Origin: Flammulina velutipes
Lineage: Eukaryota; Basidiomycota; Agaricomycetes; Agaricales; Physalacriaceae
DNA: 64,000 nt
Assembly (NCBI GenBank): GCA_011800155.1
Contig: JAALGH010000011.1
Span: forward strand, 310,001-374,000
Reading direction: 5' to 3'
Shown here in pieces: positions 23,499 through 33,683 of this stretch. How positions within the stretch are numbered: position 1 is the first letter of the stretch; every line of letters starts with the position of its first letter. Under the pieces are notes generated by a model that worked only from the letters and a program-made list of their open reading frames with translations, had not been told where the DNA came from and made no database searches. The position numbers and the translations under genes were made by a program.

Positions 23499-23612
23499 GC
23501 GATCGGCCTGAAACCAGGCAGTTGGAAGGCTCGAACCCGAGGGTTTAACCATTCGAATGAATGCTGACAAATTGCAGTGATTGGGGTGCTCTAGGAGCTG
23601 AGCTACGATCGC
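23499..23612 (-). repeat. tRNA-like SINE-type element, copy 1
   Basis: The minus strand reads like the 5' half of a tRNA: a 7-bp acceptor GCGATCG pairs with CGATCGC at the far end, and the A-box-like TAGCTCAGCTCC is followed by GAGC. A B-box-like GGGTTCGAGCC lies about 55 nt later, and a T run follows the 3' end. A proper anticodon arm and T arm cannot be folded, so it is not a normal tRNA gene. It is related to 26223-26318, including the flanks. Confidence 0.5.
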
Positions 23613-23699
23613 TGTTAACCGTCAAACACTCTTCCCATATACCCGCTCTGAAAAGCCTACTCACTTATTTCTGGGCCCGTCTGCATGATCTCCTCTATT

Positions 23700-25366
23700 T
23701 TATTCAATTCCAAACAAAGGGTTTGACTCTACTGAAGCCTCCAGAGCCATCAACGACATCGAATCAGCTCGAATTTTGAATATCTCCCATCCATTTGCAT
23801 AAAGCTCCCTATCTCCCTGCGGAATCCAGATTGTACACTGCGCCACATCACCCTTATTCAAATGACGCATACGCCGATGCCCCGCCATGTCTACAACTTC
23901 CTGGCACTTGCATAGTAGTGTATCCATATTCAGAATCAGAGAACGGAGCATAGGAAGAAGGACCGAAGATGCAGACACGTTCACCCGTAATGCCTCAACA
24001 AGCTCGAATCCGGCCGTCTCAACAAATTGAACGAGACTGAACACCTCTACATTCCGTGTACTGCGCAGAAAGGATAGCATGGCGTCGGATTTTACTGTAG
24101 ATTGACCGTAATCTTCGAGGTGTATGTGAAGATGGGTGAGAACGCCAGGGTGGTACAAGACCGGGGCTTGCACTAGGACTCCACGGTAGTGAACTCTCAG
24201 TCTGACTAATCCTGGTGCGTTGATGCGCGCAGAAAGGTATCGGGTAGATCCAATGTCCCTCGCCGATCGCGAATAGTCCACCAGTGTTATGTCTTCGAGT
24301 GATGAGAGCGTAAGAGGTGAAGAGGGGGATATCAAAGATAAGGATGGATTCCGAGCAAGGTCATATGGCGAGCAATGCATCTCCAATGTTTTCAGGGAGG
24401 TGAGTCGTGGCAAGAGGTCGGCACCATGGCCCCGTGTCCTGTATGACTTGAGTTGGTGAGTGGGGAATACCACATTGATTTCGCGACCGGACTTGCGCTT
24501 CACACAAGCCAGAGAATGAGCGTGCTGAAAAGTGTCGATAACTCCATGTGAATCGCCCAACTCGAACTTCAACGTCAGGTATTGCAGACGGCTGAAGTTG
24601 CACCCCGAAAAGCTCTGCAAATCTTCTGGTGACAAGAATGTCGTCAAAGCTTCCCAACGGTCTGTTTCTGTTTGTAGTGTGTGAAGGATATCATCGAAGT
24701 CGCCATGCGCTCGTCGAAGTCGGACTGATAGACAGCACGGAGATGACCTTTTTAATTGAAGCAGAAGGCGAAATATAATCTTCTTATGGGGGATCATGCG
24801 ATAAGAGAGGAAGGGGAGGTCAACCACAGACCAGAGGCGAGGATGGGAAAGGGTGATAGCGCGCCAGCGACGAGACACTTGAGAGAGCGTCCATGGCGGC
24901 GAACCGGGAGCGAGGGAATCTCCCTGCAATGACGCGAAAGACTTGAGAGTGGAATCGTACGCCCGTGGCATGCACCAGCCAAATACTTCGGACAGCATTT
25001 CATCCGGTATAGAGCGAATGGGATGGAGGACGGTTCTCAGATTCGAGATAGATTCCTCGAGGGACGGTCTAAGGGCCTTTAACTTCTCTATGGCGTCCTG
25101 GACCGTGATTACCACTTCTTCTAGTGCACTGAGCGTCTCGCGAGACGTATTCAGAGCTTGCTGAAGCGGTAGAGCATCCACATAGGGCAAAGCCTCGTTG
25201 GTGGTAGTGAACTTTCGAACGCGCGCCTCGGTGTTTGCTTTCAGTGGCGATGTGGATTCGTAAAGACGTTGGAAGTTAGTCAAAGCGCGCGCTGCTGCAC
25301 TACAGTCTAATTGTCAATACGACGATTCGTTCGATATGGTGAAAGGACTGACCTCAATATGTCCAT
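23700..25366 (-). CDS. F-box domain protein (F-box paralogue 6)
   Basis: The only array member on the minus strand. A 14-nt first exon (25353-25366, MDIL plus two bases) is followed by a 53-nt intron (25300-25352, GTCAGT donor, CTGTAG acceptor) and one long exon ending at TAA 23700-23702. Helical N-terminus (LEEVVITVQDAIEKLKALRP), then the F-box (HPIRSIPDEMLSEVFGWC) and WTLSQVSRRWRAITLSHPRLW, then the LRR-like body. The C-terminal block is degenerate (GDVAQC instead of DVAWC). Predicted SCF adaptor. The microexon start is supported by frame and by the same arrangement in paralogue 4. Confidence 0.87.
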
Positions 25367-26590
25367 GATGGTAGTCAAAGGTCAGGGATTGTACTCAGTC
25401 AGGCACAAGGCTTTCACCTTGCCTTTAGAGTCTTGGTTCCGAGTCAAACCATTCAGCTTCAAGCGGTCAAGTGAGAAAGAATATCTAATTGAGGCATCAT
25501 TGAATGTTAGTCGAGTCAATCAAACCATCCCGAGCCCGCCACCACAATTAATGTTGGATTATCAAGCATTACGGCCCGGAAGCCGGACGCGTCGGGATCG
25601 ACGTGAAAGCTTACTGAGCTCACTCTTCGTATTTACTGGAAGCCTCTAGTATAGTCTATCTAAATAGTATAAATACAAGTGTAGTAGGATAGTAAATACC
25701 AGAGACTTGTAACCCACAAGTGCCCCTTCTACTCTCAATTATCTAACAATTAATGTATTAGAGGCTTTTTGCAGGGATATATATTGAGCATTGGTAAAAC
25801 ATACTATACAAAGTTAAGTGCAAAATGCCAACACAGCATCCAAGTTCTCAGCCCTTGTGGGGCCACAAAACTGGGTCAGAGAGGGCACGCAGTGAATTAA
25901 ATGTGGCGGTTATGTATGTGGATCTGGTCAACCACGTTTGAAAGGGGAAAATAGACTCCTTCGTCAACGTACCGGCTCAGAGAGTAGTTGTGCTGTGAGA
26001 CTAATTGAACTGTCAGATATTTACTAGCCTTTTCTTAATGTTGAAAAAGCCCAATATTTATTGGTGCAAAAAGACTCTATTCAACATCCATCTCATAAGT
26101 ATCACCTGCCTGCCAGCCCAGATTAATATATATTTTGGGACTTACTGAGTACTGGCCTTGGCTCTTTGTTAGTGTGGCCAACAAATGGCAGTTTGCGGAG
26201 CTTTACTTTTGCTTGAAAAAATGCGACCGGGACGACTGGTAGAGTCCGAAGACCCGGTATTCAATGAATGATTCTTGCGAATGTATATGGTGTGCTCTAC
26301 GAGCTGAGCTACGGTCGTAATTATCCATTCGACATTCTTTGGCTATACCCGTTCAGACCTAAGATCGATCATCGAATGTCAAGAAGACATACCTACTGTA
26401 TCTGATTCTTTGTAAATCATTCCGCAAGTTGAGGTATCGCAAACAAACAATAGATTAAGCCCTCTAGAAATACAGTGTCACGCCCAAGTAAACCCATAAA
26501 GTATCCATTGATGGAAGCATGTACATAGCATAGGTACTTAGCGGAGGTGAGCATGAATCGTCTACTCTTTTAGTCGCCAACAGAAATTGA
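25367..26590. other. Intergenic, repeat-bearing
   Basis: No gene recognised in 1.2 kb. It contains the second tRNA-like element and an AT-rich stretch near 25640-25800 with short TAGTATA-type repeats. The last part is the 3' flank of the convergent-side eL8 gene. Confidence 0.4.
26223..26318 (-). repeat. tRNA-like SINE-type element, copy 2
   Basis: Minus strand ACGACCG-TAGCTCAGCTCGTAGAGC opens the element and CGGTCGC closes it (6 of 7 acceptor pairs), followed by a T run. Relative to copy 1 the stem carries a paired T:A to C:G change. The B-box region is weaker (GGGTCTTCGGACTC). Flanking sequence is also related to that of copy 1 (CCCATATACCCG versus GGCTATACCCG). Confidence 0.5.
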
Positions 26591-27746
26591 TCATAGCTTG
26601 TTGGTGACTGAGGCGATGCTCTGGCCTGCAGCCTTGGCACGTTTGCGCAACTTCTGGGTGGACTTGTTGCCACGGAGGCCTCCACCCCAGGTGCGGCGTT
26701 GCTCTTCGTACTTGTCGGAGCTGGATGGCATGATGAGTGAACCTAAAAGTGGTCGAAAGGAGATCAACGTACAAGTTAGCCTTGGAGGCGCTGACGAGAG
26801 TGGCGAGTTCGCGTTGGTCCTCGCTCTTCACGTCCTGGAGGGCAACAACGGCGGCAGTCTTCTTGTGGACGACCGTGCCAAGACGGGCCTTGCCCTTGAC
26901 GATAACGTAGGGAACACCCATCTTGCGACAGAGAGCAGGCAGGAAGATGACAAGCTCGATAGGGTCAACATCGTGAGCGATGACAACGAGGGACGCCTTC
27001 TTGGCCTCGATAAGAGCAACAATGTGGTTGAGGCCGTACTTGACGAAAAGAGGCTTCTTGGTCTCCTGTATATCTGTCAAGATCATGTATAGAAACATGG
27101 AACAAATGACAAACCTCTTTCTTGTCCTCGGCGACAGCTGCGGCGGTAGCCTGAAGACGGGTCTTCTTCTCAGCGACAGTCTCGGGTCTGTACTTGTTAA
27201 GCAGCTTGAAGAGCTGAGTAGCGGTGTTCTTGTCGAGAGTGTGCGAAAATTGAGCGATGGCGGGGGGAACCTTGAGACGCTGGTTGAGGATGACCTTCTG
27301 GCGTTGGAGGCGGACGTATTCGGGCCATTTGACGAAGCGGGTAAGATCAGCGCTGTGCTGGATGTCCTGGCCTGAGAGCGCGATTTAGCATTCGTAAACG
27401 ATAGAAAAAAAGGATCCATACCGATGCCAAAGTTTTTGGGCTTGGCCTCGAAGAGAGGGTTCTTCTTGGTCTTAGTGGGCTTGCTGGCACCGAAGGGAGC
27501 AGCAGCGGGCTTCTTGGCACTTCCGGATTTTGGGGCTTTGGGCTGGTCATCGAGACGAGGCAATCAGTACGGCGTATTGACTATTTGTGCCCCGGAGCTC
27601 TAGCGCCATGCACCTCTCGATGCATGGCCCAGCATATCGCTTCATCGCCAGAAGGCTCAGCAATGATAAAAACAAAGTTTTCGCTGGCGCGATCTAGAAA
27701 TTTGGTCAGGCAAAACGGAAGGTTATCCAACTCAGAGACGTACCAT
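26591..27746 (-). CDS. 60S ribosomal protein eL8 (L7Ae family)
   Basis: Structural protein of the large ribosomal subunit. Exons on the minus strand: 27746-27744 (the ATG alone), 27542-27422, 27371-27115, 27065-26773 and 26720-26591; all joins keep frame. The product starts [12 protein letters not shown] and carries [34 protein letters not shown], the L7Ae core [20 protein letters not shown] and [15 protein letters not shown], and ends in [12 protein letters not shown]. About 265 residues, the family norm. The first intron is long for this genome (201 nt, GTACGT donor at 27743) and encloses a perfect 8-bp hairpin at 27605-27628. Yeast orthologs are called RPL8A/B, human RPL7A. Confidence 0.93.
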
Positions 27747-28635
27747 CCAACGCTCTCGGGAGGTTTAAAGCGTTGCGACCACGTATGCTAAAGCACCGAG
27801 ACACTGAAGAGCATCTGCTCACCATTTTGAAGAGTGTCTTGAGGCGGCGAGGGTCTTGACGTCGATGGAAACGATGGCCAGAGGTTTGTCCGCCAGTTTT
27901 GTCCGTGTGCTGACTCAGCGATGATCGGGACCGAGTTCCGAGTTCCGATTCCCGAACATCAACGCCACTTAACACAGAGGCTAGAGCCATTATCGACATC
28001 CACGACTTGCGACTTGGAGCTCAGTTTTTTCTCGATTTGTCGTCAAAATTCTGACAGAATATCTTCGCGATGTCACTCAAGCTGTTCGCGTGCATTGTAA
28101 CTGCTGCCTTGTGCTTCGCAAGCGGTCTAATTCTCACCAAGTCTTTGCGGGACCGAATCTCATCAGTGCTGCTGCTCTTTGCATCTAGCTGACTCCAATG
28201 GCTCCGAATATTATCTCTATGTCTGCTCAACGTGTATCTCCTGCATGGCATGCCAGGCAGGCAATATTTTTGAGGCGCCATGTAATATCGGATGCGGCTG
28301 GGTTCATCCTTCCTCCAACCCTTCTTCATTCATACGGTTAAAATCTCAGGCTTGTCAGAGTCGTCAGAGCAGCCGCGCGACCTGCCATGTACTTTTCTCG
28401 GCTTCATGCATCATGCCTCAGCGTGTTCTTCTTTGGTATCAATCGTCTGCCAGTGCACACGTCCTCAGAGGTGATGTCTACATCTCTACGTTGATTTTTT
28501 TTTCTCCCACACAGGTAGCATACGGTCTCAATGGTAGTACACATGCCACGTCCTGGAGGGTGAGGTTGGCCCACTGGTATAAATTTCCGAAATTCGAATC
28601 CTTCTACGACGACTGACTATACCCCGACCCACAAG
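27747..28635. other. Intergenic between eL8 and the thaumatin-like pair
   Basis: The first part is the eL8 promoter and 5' leader. Short frames at 27706-27999 (minus) and 28179-28616 (plus) have no recognisable domain. A divergent promoter region is the simplest reading. Confidence 0.4.
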
Positions 28636-29437
28636 ATGGCATCTTCTTGGGAAATCTTTGTAGCTTTGGCCTCTCTCGTCGCTGGCCTCTAGTCAGGACA
28701 CGCAGAGTCGCACATCATATCCTTCAACAATCGATGTGGCCGTGGAATGGTACATCCATACCTACGTGTGTTATCTTCGCTCTAACTAATCCCATATGCA
28801 GCCTGTCATCTCTCAGAATTTTCAAGTTCTTCCTAACGGAATCTCTTATACCGCTCAAGGCGCCTTTTCCGCCGTCATCGCGTACATACGGCTTTCTCCA
28901 TTCATCTATTTTTTAAATCTAATTCCTCTTGCGCCAGCCATCTTGATACAGGTCCTTCAAATCATTTGTCAACTTATCTCTGGTCCAAACAACCCACATC
29001 TTCTAGGTTGTGGCTTCCAAGGGACAGGATGCGCCATCGTGGAGACCAGTCTTATTAATGGGGTCGTCTCCAGCACGGACATTTCCCTTATACCAGAGTA
29101 GGTATCATGCCCTCATCTTTGATGTCCACACTTTTGTAACGCTCTCAAAGTCACCGGTTCAATGTTCCCGTCTCATTCGTCTACACTGGCGGTTGTGCCG
29201 CGTCGGTGCTTCGTGTGAGAGGTTCACTTCCGGATCTGGGTTGCCTTCTAATGCGCCTTTCCTTCTAGGTCAATCGGCGAACTGCCCTTCCACCTCCGCG
29301 TTCCATGTTACGGACGACTATGAGGCTCAACGCCAGTGCCGTTCTAACGATGTAAGTATCATCTCCCGTTTTTCCTCATCATTTTCTTTCCTTCTAATAT
29401 AGTAATATAGTCCGGTCTCCTCATCACGTTCTGCTGA
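28636..29437 (+). pseudogene. Thaumatin-like secreted protein, copy 1, with nonsense codon
   Basis: Collinear with the intact copy at 29761-30559, exon for exon. It opens with ATG and a signal-peptide-like stretch (SWEIFVALASLVAGL), but the next codon is an in-frame TAG at 28690-28692. Downstream, FNNRCGRGM, SQNFQVLPNG, GCAIVETSLINGVVSSTDISLIP, FNVPVSFVYTGGC, AFHVTDDYEAQRQC and the last exon SGLLITFC with TGA at 29435 are all still in frame across consensus introns. One cysteine near the sixth intron is lost relative to the intact copy. Either a young pseudogene or a nonsense allele. Confidence 0.65.
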
Positions 29438-29760
29438 AGTCCAAGGCCGATCCAAGTATACGATAACAATGCATCAATATAAACAATGCAATCAGTATCA
29501 AGCAATCTCGCTTTCTTAGCATTGATGGAGGTGGCGATAGCTGTGCATCCACCGAATCTCTTCAGGGCTGTCCCGCCCTCGTTATCGGTAGTTCCGCCGA
29601 CGCTCCGAATCTCCAGCTCACAACCGCAATCAGTGTTTCTTGATGGACGCTGCTGTACGCTTTGAGACGTAGCGACTGTTCAATCTGGTATTTTATCGCC
29701 TGTCCTTAGCTTTCATGCATTGCTACCTTTTCTCAATCCCCTCCACTCATTCCATTCAAG
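29438..29760 (+). other. Promoter region of the intact thaumatin-like gene
   Basis: About 320 bp with no coding signal. The bases just before ATG 29761 are pyrimidine-rich (CTTTTCTCAATCCCCTCCACTC), as often seen before fungal starts. Confidence 0.35.
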
Positions 29761-30559
29761 ATGTTTCCCACTTCCTGGAGAAGTTTTATTGCTCTGACCT
29801 TTCTCATAGCCAGTGTGGCGTCGCTACCGGTGCCAAGGGGCTGGGAAACCCATGAGATCACCTTCAACAACAAATGCGGACGTGGAACGGTCTGTTTCGT
29901 CACCTATGATACGGCCTGGTCCTCATATTTCTTTAGCCTATCCTCAGCCAGAACTTCAACGTTCTCTCTAATGGGCCATCGTATACCGCCCATGGACCTT
30001 TTCCCGCCGTGATCGCGTGCGTTAACCTCATTGTGGTCCAGTCCTCATATCTAATCCTTTCGTAGGTATCTTGATACTGGTATGAAATCTAACTGCTCTG
30101 ACTGCCTGAGTTAACCAGTCCTTGCAGAATGTAGCGTGCAAGGAAGCGGTTGTGCCATCGTCGAGATGACTCTTATAAATGGAGGAACCTCAAGCGTCGA
30201 CATCTCCATTATCTCACCGTCAGTCTCACCTTACCGTCCTTCCTTCAAGTACTTTGATTTACATTTGTGAATGCAGACACAAACTCAATGTTCCCGTCTC
30301 CTTCGTATACACTGGTGGATGCGCTGGCCTGGGGGCTTCTTGTCAGTCCACATAGTTTCTCATGCTACATATTCGCTCATCTAAGTATTACAGGTCAAAC
30401 GGCTGACTGCCCGACTAGCTCTGCGTTCCATGTTACAGACGACTACGAAGCCCAACGTCAGTGCAATACCGACAATGTAAGGGCCATCTCGTGATTCTGT
30501 GATCTTCCATCTAAATACACCATACTTCGTAGTCTGGTGTCGCCATCACTTTCTGTTAG
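29761..30559 (+). CDS. Thaumatin-like secreted cysteine-rich protein, copy 2
   Basis: A secreted protein of about 150-160 residues. It has an N-terminal signal peptide (SFIALTFLIASVASLPV), then HEITFNNKCGRGT, typical of small fungal thaumatin-like proteins (often labelled 'glycopeptide' in basidiomycete genomes). Exons join in frame through SQNFNVLSNGPSYTAHG, AYLDTECSVQGSGCAIVEM, GGTSSVDISII, KLNVPVSFVYTGGCAGLGASC, TADCPTSSAFHVTDDYEAQ and the end GVAITFC-stop at 30557. Eight or more cysteines suggest disulphides. About seven introns of 45-60 nt. The biochemical role is unknown; a cell-wall or glucan-associated function is only inferred. Confidence 0.75.
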
Positions 30560-30805
30560 TATGGCCGAGGCTGTCTCTCATTTCCAGGTATCAATTTAAG
30601 AGTCTACTTATTTATTGAATTGCTCGGCCTTGTTGTGTTCAGAACTGATTTAGGGAACGACGGTGATGATTACACGCGTATGTTAATCTCTGTAGAAACG
30701 CATGACAGGCGAATATTAGGAAGGCGAGCTACTGGTAGTTAGCAGTCAATATATTACAGCATTATTCTTTCAGTCCGAGTTGATCCCATTAATATCCTCA
30801 AGAGT

Positions 30806-31468
30806 TCAGCAAATGCAGCCAATGTAAGCCTTGATTCCTTCGCGTCCATTTTGTAGCGACAGACCGTAGCCAGCCACATACGCGTCGACCTCATCATCAG
30901 TCAACTCCTCGATGATGTCGATATTCAAAAGGGCCGGTAGATTATGCTGCCGAACACCGTCAGTAATAAAGAGCATAATGAAAGCATTGTCGCTCACCGG
31001 GGCGTTGTCAGGAAACGTGCCGTCGAGAAAGGCCATTACAACATAGGGCGCCGTGCGACCATCACCTCGGTCACGGTTTAGGAACTGGGGTAAGTGGGGA
31101 AAGGCACGTTTTAACGGGGAGGGGAGTCGTATGGTGCGGTACGACTTACAGAGCTTGACATTCGGTTGGCTCTGTCTCTGGCCGCCACTGTACTCCGGAG
31201 AATAGGAACTTCGTTGTCGAGGAGATAGTCGAAGACCGATTTTGTAGGTGATGCTGCTGTTCGTCCAACGTCGTTCATCCACATGTAAAGGCCAGTACAT
31301 GTTACATACCTTCTTCGCCAACGACTGGGATATCCAGTTCGCCTTTCAAATTAAGCGTTTTAGCAGGTACGTCTACTAATGATTGGTGCCACGGACATGG
31401 AGACTAGCTGTAACCGTACCTTTCGAGGAGCCAGTCGGTATAGGAGCTTGCGTTAGTTGAGTAGACAT
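30806..31468 (-). CDS. Hypothetical protein of about 160 residues
   Basis: I do not recognise the family. Four exons join in frame: MSTQLTQAPIPTGSSK, GELDIPVVGEE, a segment with SPTKSVFDYLLDNEVPILR and AARDRANRM, and a last exon from FLNRDRGDGRTAPYVVMAFLDG to the stop at 30806. The final part is acidic and rich in hydrophobics (ALLNIDIIEELTDDEVDAYVAG). No signal peptide or membrane segment. Donors GTACGG, GTATGT and GTAAGT and acceptors AAAG, GCAG and CCAG are all plausible. Confidence 0.55.
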
Positions 31469-33683
31469 TGTGGTATCAAGCAAGAAACAAAGCGAGCGGA
31501 CAGCTTTAACGTGAATGGCAGAATGAACAGAGCTCGATGGAAAGGGGTAAATTAATTGTAAATCCAGCCACGCGATATTCACGTGATGTTCTTGGCAATG
31601 TGCCTGAGCGTTGACGCCACTCTTTCTTCAAAAGTTCAAGTTCAATTTTGCTTTGGTATATTTTCTCAAAGGATTTTGGTGGGAAGAATTTTTTAGAGCC
31701 AGAAGTTCAAGTTATTCCCACCTTGCAGCCTCGCTGACGCCGAAATTATGGCACAAGCGCTGATCATCTCTGCAGCTGACATCCTAATTCGTAGAATATC
31801 ATGTTAGCGACTGTGTGGCAACCCTATAGGATTCCGAGCCGCACCGATGTACCTCCGACGCGTATCTACTAGATTACCATAGTCACTAATTAGAGACTAG
31901 CTGAACTAGCGCCTGACTCAGAATAGCCTCAACTGTATTCGTACTTTTGTGCTTCTCTCTCCATACGTTCAGTAATTCAATCTCCACGACATCCACGACG
32001 TTATGTGTTCAACACGCAGTATTAAGTCATCGATAGCGATATCGTTGCTAGCCATCCTTTGACCTCGTTACGCATTGACTCTGACTCTTTATATATCTGA
32101 CATCAAAGATCCAAGTTTTGCTCACACTTCAGTCATGAACAACGTCGTACGTATGGGGCGTATGAGCTTGACTCTTCTGGCCCACAAATCCTACTAACCT
32201 AACCGTGATTTTCCCACGGCCGAAGCGAAGCCGCGGATCCGTCCATGACTCGCTACCATATCTCTGTTTTCCTCCTACTAAATCTCGGAGGTGCTGGAAC
32301 TGTGGCGTCTTCACTCCGCAAACAAGCCATGCTTTCTTGTCCTCGGAACACGCACGATCGTCTTCTTGATACTATCGTGCGGCGAGCTCGCAGCGGTATG
32401 CTTTTAATTTACGAGGACACACTGTTCAAGTCCGTTGAATTGCGCCAGCGGTCCCGGTACTATCTTCCTTGCTATCTCTCCGACCTGGCACCTGCTTGCT
32501 CGCCGAAATGAATAATCTCACGTTCAACTTGCTCGTCACTGGTACCCCATGGTCGAGCTACCTTCAAACTTGCAGCAGAAAAGCCCCTTCAATGACGTGG
32601 AAATATTTCACGCATTGTGCGTGTCCGTCATCATGTTGCCTTAAAATGTCGTTGATCCGTATCCCGGTGACTGTGGCGGCACCCTTTGAGCCTTCCGGCC
32701 TGTGTATACAGTCTAGTCGGACAGGTAATCTGGTATGACTTTCATGCGCTAAATACGGATACGCGTGGTGGGCAACCTTCCGCTAGCCTTGGCTGGAGGA
32801 TCCTCCTTCTGACAGAATGATATTATTCTCATCGATTTCCCTAGTGTGTCTAGTTATTTTCGTCGATTTCGGGAGAGCTGCTCAGGATTTTAGATCACGG
32901 ATCGTGTCTATCTATTCTAGCTACATCATTCCGCGACGACGACAGAGTTGAGTGAGAATCTGTTGAACTGATAAGATCCCGGAGAACCTGGCGATCTCCT
33001 GGCATCCGGGTGGCGCTATACAGGTGACCGTTAGGCTGGCGCTTACCTGATGGATGTTGTTTACCATTCGGCCAAGAATCAGATGTGGGGTTGTGAATAC
33101 ACGAGAACTAACGCGTTAAAACGCGCTCCGCGAATGTGTAGATCGCTTTGAGAAGACTGCATGGTGAATGATAAGTGGACGCACCGAACTTGAGGAAATT
33201 AAAGCTCCGCATGATGGCCGAATACGGCCGATAGTGATGCACTCCAATTTGGCACAGAAGAATGCGGATCCCTTCGCGAGTCATGCCCATAACAGGCAAT
33301 CTGTGCGCGTTCAATGAATCTTCGACGAATGAATCTGCTCGAGCAAGGGCCAGGGGGAAGAACGAGGAGTACAGCTGGCGTGCATGGGAACAAGATGAAC
33401 CTGCGGCGATCTCATGGGAGCGTTCCAACAGGACGCAATAATGAATGAAATGCACCAATGCTTCAATGGGCATATGTGCTTTCCTGGTTTCAGTCTCCCA
33501 CTTTGCTGCGATACTGCTAACTACCTTACCCACCCTTCAAAAGCCTTTTCCTCCCTACCTGCATAGTTGGCAATACTACTACCGAGTCCAACATCAACAT
33601 TGTATATCTTTCTTTCAGATTGCCGAATTCTGTAGGTCGTGTCAAAACTATATCATACAGGTGCTAACCAGTAACTAGGCGCA
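31469..33683. other. Long region without a confident gene
   Basis: 2.2 kb with only weak signals. A plus frame at 32245-32400 starts with a hydrophobic leader (MTRYHISVFLLLNLGGAG), could splice at a GTATGC donor near 32396, and ends at 32511; it has no known domain. A minus frame at 33108-33533 (141 codons, first ATG near MPIEALVHFIHYC) is helical-looking and divergent from the next gene. Both could be small lineage-specific genes or gene remnants. Confidence 0.35.

Noticed and set aside
23499..23612. Calling this an intron-containing tRNA gene
   Set aside because: The acceptor and D-stem are good, but no anticodon arm or 17-nt T arm can be placed before the 3' acceptor strand.
26598..27092. 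Plus-strand frame of 164 codons antisense to eL8
   Set aside because: Mirror of the highly biased ribosomal protein coding sequence.
27543..27743. Possible C/D box snoRNA in the eL8 first intron (GCGATGA as C box, CTGA as D box)
   Set aside because: The C box has a mismatch, the terminal stem does not pair, and I could not match a guide to rRNA. Kept only as a hairpin observation.
32245..32738. Small secreted-protein-like frames
   Set aside because: Hydrophobic leader only; the rest has no cysteine pattern or conserved motif, and splice options are ambiguous.
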